The notes under the pieces: generated by a model | What the model was told of the DNA's origin: nothing | What the model saw: the letters and a program-made list of their open reading frames with translations, nothing else | Databases searched by the model: none | Source of the DNA: an uncultured Bacillota bacterium | GTDB taxonomy: Bacteria > Bacillota > Clostridia > Tissierellales > Tepidimicrobiaceae | Length of the DNA: 25,380 nt | Assembly (NCBI GenBank): GCA_937967955.1 | Contig: CALBUB010000076.1 | Location: 1 to 25,380 of the forward strand | Reading direction: 5' to 3' | Position numbers and translations under genes: made by a program | Shown: piece by piece, positions 22,377 through 25,380 of the stretch | Numbering within the stretch: the first letter of the stretch is position 1 | Layout of the letters: each line of letters opens with the position of its first letter

Positions 22377-23855
22377 TTGATAAAAAGAAGAAAGCAGATT
22401 ATACTAATACTTATTTTATTATTGCTTACTGGCTGCAGCCAAAGTAACCAAAATTCAACCCTTATAGTAGAAGATTTTAATGGAATCCAATTAGAAGAGA
22501 TCAATAAATATGATATGGACGTAATATTTAGGCCTGATAATAATACTTATGATGTTACCCAAGAGGTAATTTATATTAATAATTCTAAGGATAAACTATC
22601 CCAAATATATTTCCATTTGTATCCAAATGCCTATAAAGAATTAGAAACAGCCCCTGTATTATTTAAACAGGATGTTCTATCTAAAGGATATACCCCTGGA
22701 TATATAGAAATTGAAGATTTAAAAGTAGATGGGAAACAAGTAGATTTTTCAATACAAGGCCAAGGAGATACTATATTGAAGATAAATCTTCCTCAGACTT
22801 TAAACCCAGGTGATAAAGTTACCATTTATTTCAAATATACAGGCAAGTTGCCTAAGAATATAGATAGATTTGGATATGGAGATAATGTATTCAATTTTGG
22901 AAACTGGTATCCTATTGCTTGTGTTTATGATGAGACTGGCTGGAATCTAGATCCCTATTACAATTTAGGAGATCCCTTCTACAGTGATATAGCCAATTAC
23001 CATGTAAAAATAACTGTGCCAGAAGATATGGTAGTAGCAGCCAGTGGTAACATAGTTAAAGAAAAAATAAAAGGAGACAAAAAAACTTACATAATAGAAG
23101 GAAAGCTTATTAGAGATTTTGCTTGGGTAGCAAGTTTTGACTTTTTAGTTGAAAAATTAGAAGTTGATGATACTGTAATAAAATTGTATGCCTTAGAAGA
23201 AAATTCCTCTATGGCAGCTTTTACTTTAGAGGTTGGCAAGAAATCTTTAGAAATATTCAATGAGCTATTTGGTCAATATCCTTATGGAGTATATTCTATA
23301 GTTATGACAGAATTTCCTACAGGTATGGAATATCCTGGCCTTGTATTCATAAATAAAGAATACTATAATGAAAAAGCAAAAAATTACCTAGAACAAGTAA
23401 TAGTCCATGAAACAGCTCACCAATGGTGGTATGGTGTAGTTGGTAATGACCAAATAGATGAGGCCTGGCTTGATGAAGCATTGGCTACCTATTCAGAAGT
23501 AATATATGTATACCATGTATACGGAGAGAAAGAGGCAGAAAATTACTATCAATATTATTGTGAAATGCCCTATGAATATGCTAAAAGTTATTTAGATATA
23601 GATACGGGAATAAAAAAATCCTTAGATGAATTTAATGGCTGGGATGATTATGGGGTTTTAGTATATTCAAAAGGAGCAGTATTTTTAAATAGCATAAAAG
23701 AAGATTTTGGAATGGAAACCTTATGCAATATATTAAGGGAGTACTATGAAAATTACAAATTCCATATTAGTAATACAGAAGCCTTCATAAAAGTTTGCGA
23801 AAAAGTTACTTCTACTTCCTTTGAAGATAGGGCCTATGAATGGCTATATAAATAG
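22377..23855 (+). CDS. M1-family metallopeptidase, membrane lipoprotein
   Basis: 492 residues from TTG at 22377, which follows GGGAGG by seven bases; the frame is open from 22362. The lipoprotein signal ends in LTGC with Cys20, so it is anchored outside the membrane. The M1 N-terminal beta domain is followed by the gluzincin core. This has the exopeptidase loop GMEYPG (316-321, equivalent to GAMEN), the zinc motif HETAHQWW (HExxH at 344-348) and the third ligand Glu367 in WLDEALATY. It should cleave amino acids or dipeptides from peptides outside the cell. The C-terminal helical domain of larger M1 enzymes is absent, as in other short bacterial forms. It is a lone gene with its own terminator. 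Confidence 0.93.
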   Translation: MIKRRKQIILILILLLLTGCSQSNQNSTLIVEDFNGIQLEEINKYDMDVIFRPDNNTYDVTQEVIYINNSKDKLSQIYFHLYPNAYKELETAPVLFKQDVLSKGYTPGYIEIEDLKVDGKQVDFSIQGQGDTILKINLPQTLNPGDKVTIYFKYTGKLPKNIDRFGYGDNVFNFGNWYPIACVYDETGWNLDPYYNLGDPFYSDIANYHVKITVPEDMVVAASGNIVKEKIKGDKKTYIIEGKLIRDFAWVASFDFLVEKLEVDDTVIKLYALEENSSMAAFTLEVGKKSLEIFNELFGQYPYGVYSIVMTEFPTGMEYPGLVFINKEYYNEKAKNYLEQVIVHETAHQWWYGVVGNDQIDEAWLDEALATYSEVIYVYHVYGEKEAENYYQYYCEMPYEYAKSYLDIDTGIKKSLDEFNGWDDYGVLVYSKGAVFLNSIKEDFGMETLCNILREYYENYKFHISNTEAFIKVCEKVTSTSFEDRAYEWLYK

Positions 23856-23857
23856 TA

Positions 23858-23886
23858 TTAATGGAGGGATAAAATCCCTCCATTAA
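23858..23886. terminator. bidirectional terminator
   Basis: A perfect 13-bp stem, TTAATGGAGGGAT (23858-23870) / ATCCCTCCATTAA (23874-23886), with loop AAA. It lies between the M1 peptidase gene (+) and the end of the small minus-strand gene (stop at 23887) and can serve both. T-rich tails are short on each side. Confidence 0.75.
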
Positions 23887-23991
23887 TTAATATTTGTGTC
23901 CAAAGCCACCAAATAATATTACTAGGAGTAGGAAGAAGAAAAGTAGGCTAGTATCGTCGTCTCTTCCGAAGAAGCCTCCTCTTTTAGACAT
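23887..23991 (-). CDS. 34-residue single-pass membrane protein (hypothetical)
   Basis: A complete small gene. A perfect Shine-Dalgarno, AAGGAGGT (24005-23998), lies six bases before the ATG at 23991. The peptide is MSKRGGFFGRDDDTSLLFFF, then LLLVILFGGFGHKY, then TAA. It has a positively charged glycine-rich head, an Asp triplet, a hydrophobic stretch of about 15 residues and a glycine-rich end. A TATAAT lies upstream on the same strand (24036-24031), and the terminator at 23858-23886 follows. Size and composition recall small YjcZ-like, sporulation-associated membrane peptides, but I cannot make a homology claim. Real by signals; function unknown. Confidence 0.75.
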   Translation of the reverse strand: MSKRGGFFGRDDDTSLLFFFLLLVILFGGFGHKY

Positions 23992-24053
23992 AATTATACC
24001 TCCTTTTTATAGAGTAAATTGGCCTACTACATTATATAGAGGAGGTGATATAA

Positions 24054-24092
24054 GTGTTACCTTTTAATAGTTATAGTGGTAGTATATCCTAA
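24054..24092 (+). CDS. 12-residue open frame with perfect ribosome site
   Basis: AGGAGGTG (24040-24047) lies six bases before GTG (24054), which opens a 12-codon frame (MLPFNSYSGSIS, stop at 24090). The Shine-Dalgarno is as good as any in the window, yet no longer gene follows: the next feature is the tRNA promoter. It could be a real micropeptide, the stub of a truncated small gene, or a chance match. It is divergent from the 34-residue gene, and the two ribosome sites are only 34 bases apart. Function unknown. Confidence 0.35.
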   Translation: MLPFNSYSGSIS

Positions 24093-24123
24093 TAAAAAAA
24101 ACAAAAATAAAGAGGAATGTTAA

Positions 24124-24152
24124 TTGACAATATTATAAAAAAGTAGTAAAAT
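24124..24152 (+). promoter_or_regulatory. promoter of the tRNA-Arg/tadA/tRNA-Ser unit
   Basis: Consensus TTGACA (24124-24129), exactly 17 bases, then TAAAAT (24147-24152). The tRNA-Arg 5' end is 20 bases downstream, so the transcript starts only about 13 bases before the tRNA. Confidence 0.85.
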
Positions 24153-24172
24153 ATTATAACGAAACAAGGTGT

Positions 24173-24249
24173 GCATCCGTAGCTCAGGTGGATAGAGCAG
24201 CGCCCTCCTAAGGCGTGTGTCGGGGGTTCGAATCCTCCCGGGTGCACCA
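24173..24249 (+). tRNA. tRNA-Arg (anticodon CCT)
   Basis: 77 bases with encoded CCA. The acceptor stem GCATCCG / CGGGTGC has one G-T pair. The D stem is GCTC/GAGC, the anticodon stem GCGCC/GGCGT with loop CTCCTAA (anticodon CCT, reads AGG), and the T loop TTCGAAT. The discriminator is A. AGG is a common Arg codon in this A+T-rich sequence, so this is a heavily used tRNA. It is followed 20 bases later by the tadA ATG. Confidence 0.96.
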
Positions 24250-24269
24250 TATTTATTTATGGTGATTAT

Positions 24270-24722
24270 ATGGATGAATATTATATGAGATTGGCCTTAG
24301 AAGAAGCCTATAAAGCTTATAGCACCTATGAAGTACCAGTAGGTGCTATTATTGTTAATAATGGAAATATAATTGGTACTGGCTATAATCAAAGGGAAAC
24401 ATTAAAGGATCCAACAGCCCATGCAGAAATAATTGCCATAAGAGAGGCTAGTAAAAGGCTAGGTGGCTGGAGGCTGTTAAATTCAACCATGTATGTAACT
24501 TTAGAACCCTGTGCCATGTGTGCAGGAGCTATTGTAAATTCTAGAATAAAACGGCTCGTAATAGGAGCTATGGATACAAAGAGAGGCTGTTGTGGCTCTG
24601 TAATGAACTTATTAAATAATCCTCATTTTAACCACAGAGTAGATATAACTTATGGGGTATTAGAAGAAGAATGTAGTAAATTGATTAAGGATTTTTTTAA
24701 AAAATTAAGAGAAAAAAAGTAG
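24270..24722 (+). CDS. tadA: tRNA-specific adenosine deaminase TadA
   Basis: 150 residues, CDA-fold. The zinc site is HAE (His51, catalytic Glu53) and PCAMC (Cys81, Cys84), and the C-terminal FFKKLR helix recognises tRNA. It converts A34 to inosine in tRNA-Arg(ACG). That substrate is not the Arg tRNA next door, which has CCT. The ATG at 24270 has only a weak GGTGATT ribosome site and lies 20 bases after tRNA-Arg; its stop is one base before tRNA-Ser. It is thus co-transcribed with both tRNAs, with its mRNA ends set by tRNA processing. Confidence 0.95.
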   Translation: MDEYYMRLALEEAYKAYSTYEVPVGAIIVNNGNIIGTGYNQRETLKDPTAHAEIIAIREASKRLGGWRLLNSTMYVTLEPCAMCAGAIVNSRIKRLVIGAMDTKRGCCGSVMNLLNNPHFNHRVDITYGVLEEECSKLIKDFFKKLREKK

Positions 24723-24723
24723 T

Positions 24724-24815
<92 letters not shown>

Positions 24816-24860
24816 TTTTTTTGCAGGGTGTTAACAAATTTTGTATATTTTGTAGGAAAC

Positions 24861-24890
24861 TTGACAAGTTGTTATAAAAAGAATTATACT
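24861..24890 (+). promoter_or_regulatory. promoter of the DUF1622 gene
   Basis: TTGACA (24861-24866) followed by TATACT (24885-24890) with an 18-base spacer. The start point should be near 24897, about 48 bases before the likely start codon. Confidence 0.8.
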
Positions 24891-24944
24891 AATATTGAGA
24901 ATTTAGGGATAATTAATAAATAGAATTATAAGGGGATGTTATCT

Positions 24945-25328
24945 GTGATTGTGGAAATTTTTTTAGGGAAAATTATACCGTACATAGCAGGAAGCTTGGA
25001 AGCCATAGGTGTAGTCATTATAGTTATTTCTGCTATAAGAGCCATAGGGATACTTTTGAATTCAAACTTAGACTTTTCTAAGGAAGAAGTTAAGCTAAAA
25101 CTTTCTATGGGACTAGCTTTAGCATTGGAGTTTAAATTAGGAGCAGAGATAATAAAAACAGTATTAATAAAGAATCTAGAAGAATTTTATGTACTAGCTG
25201 CCGTAACCATATTGAGGATGTTAATAGGCTTTGTAATCCAAGGAGAACTTAAAGCCCATAAGGAAGAAGGAGAAGTTGCAGAAAAGGAGAAAGAAACAAT
25301 AGGGGAAAAGATAAAAAAAATTATTTAA
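24945..25328 (+). CDS. DUF1622 membrane protein
   Basis: 127 residues from the GTG at 24945. Three hydrophobic segments (about 8-33, 52-74 and 82-100) are followed by a charged tail rich in Glu and Lys. The middle has the DUF1622 pattern LSMGLALALEFKLGAEIIKT and then VLAAVTILRMLIGFVIQGEL. Function is unknown; relatives are small inner-membrane proteins. The longest frame starts at an ATG (24936) that abuts the Shine-Dalgarno AAGGGGA, leaving no spacing, so the GTG eight bases beyond it is preferred. About 50 bases with a T tract follow to the window edge and hold nothing else I can name. Confidence 0.82.
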   Translation: MIVEIFLGKIIPYIAGSLEAIGVVIIVISAIRAIGILLNSNLDFSKEEVKLKLSMGLALALEFKLGAEIIKTVLIKNLEEFYVLAAVTILRMLIGFVIQGELKAHKEEGEVAEKEKETIGEKIKKII

Positions 25329-25380
25329 GACCAGCTATTAAATGTCAAGAAATAATTTAATTTTTTTTGCTAAGTCATTT

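Noticed and set aside
24008..24040. A forespore sigma-factor type promoter (CATTATA) before the 12-codon frame
   Set aside because: No matching -35 element lies at the right distance, and such short matches are frequent in A+T-rich DNA.

Overview
The window looks like chromosomal DNA of a low-GC, Gram-positive anaerobe of the Clostridia/Tissierellia type. The basis is an A+T-rich genome with strong Shine-Dalgarno sequences, Firmicute-specific families (DUF951, YybS/DUF2232, GdpP, DnaD, a DnaI/DnaC-type loader, a T-box leader, a NiaR-like repressor), a zinc-type S18 and a Pst/Pho operon. The genus is not settled. Most genes are housekeeping genes. I found no phage, CRISPR array, toxin-antitoxin system or defence island.

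Layout. 1-54 is the right end of an IS200/IS605-type element whose body lies outside the window. It is followed by a stretch of about 95% A+T. 284-2264 (+) holds a selenium-linked pair (yedF and a DUF3343 protein), an MscS channel and a DUF951 zinc-ribbon protein. 2397-3599 (+) is a PLP aminotransferase with high-expression codon bias. 9365-3632 (-) is a complete phosphate operon, pstS-pstC-pstA-pstB-phoU-phoP-phoR, with candidate Pho boxes upstream. Its PstS is circularly permuted: the half that is normally C-terminal comes first.

9591-10590 (+) is rpsF-ssb-rpsR behind a strong promoter and a probable S6:S18-binding leader. 10681-15773 (+) is mazG-like, yybS, gdpP, rplI, dnaB; here dnaB may start at an AUA codon. 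A 365-base gap with a probable gene relic and a long perfect hairpin separates this from 16139-20595 (+), which holds a GNAT acetyltransferase, a tandem HD/HD-GYP protein, DnaD, a DnaC/DnaI-like loader and a NiaR-type repressor. 20627-22162 (+) is a serine T-box leader and serS. Next come an M1-family lipoprotein peptidase, a 34-residue membrane-protein gene on the minus strand, and tRNA-Arg(CCT)-tadA-tRNA-Ser(CGA), packed so tightly that tadA mRNA is probably cut out by tRNA processing. The window closes with a DUF1622 membrane protein.

How the genes fit together. Two clusters combine replication genes with a cyclic-dinucleotide phosphodiesterase: gdpP-rplI-dnaB (c-di-AMP) and HD-GYP-dnaD-dnaC (probably c-di-GMP). 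Together they supply the replicative helicase, its loader and the DnaD primosome protein. The Pst/Pho block is an independent phosphate-responsive unit convergent with the aminotransferase gene, and the two share a bidirectional terminator. Many true starts are GTG or TTG placed 5-9 bases after a good Shine-Dalgarno, so several genes begin inside their longest open frame.
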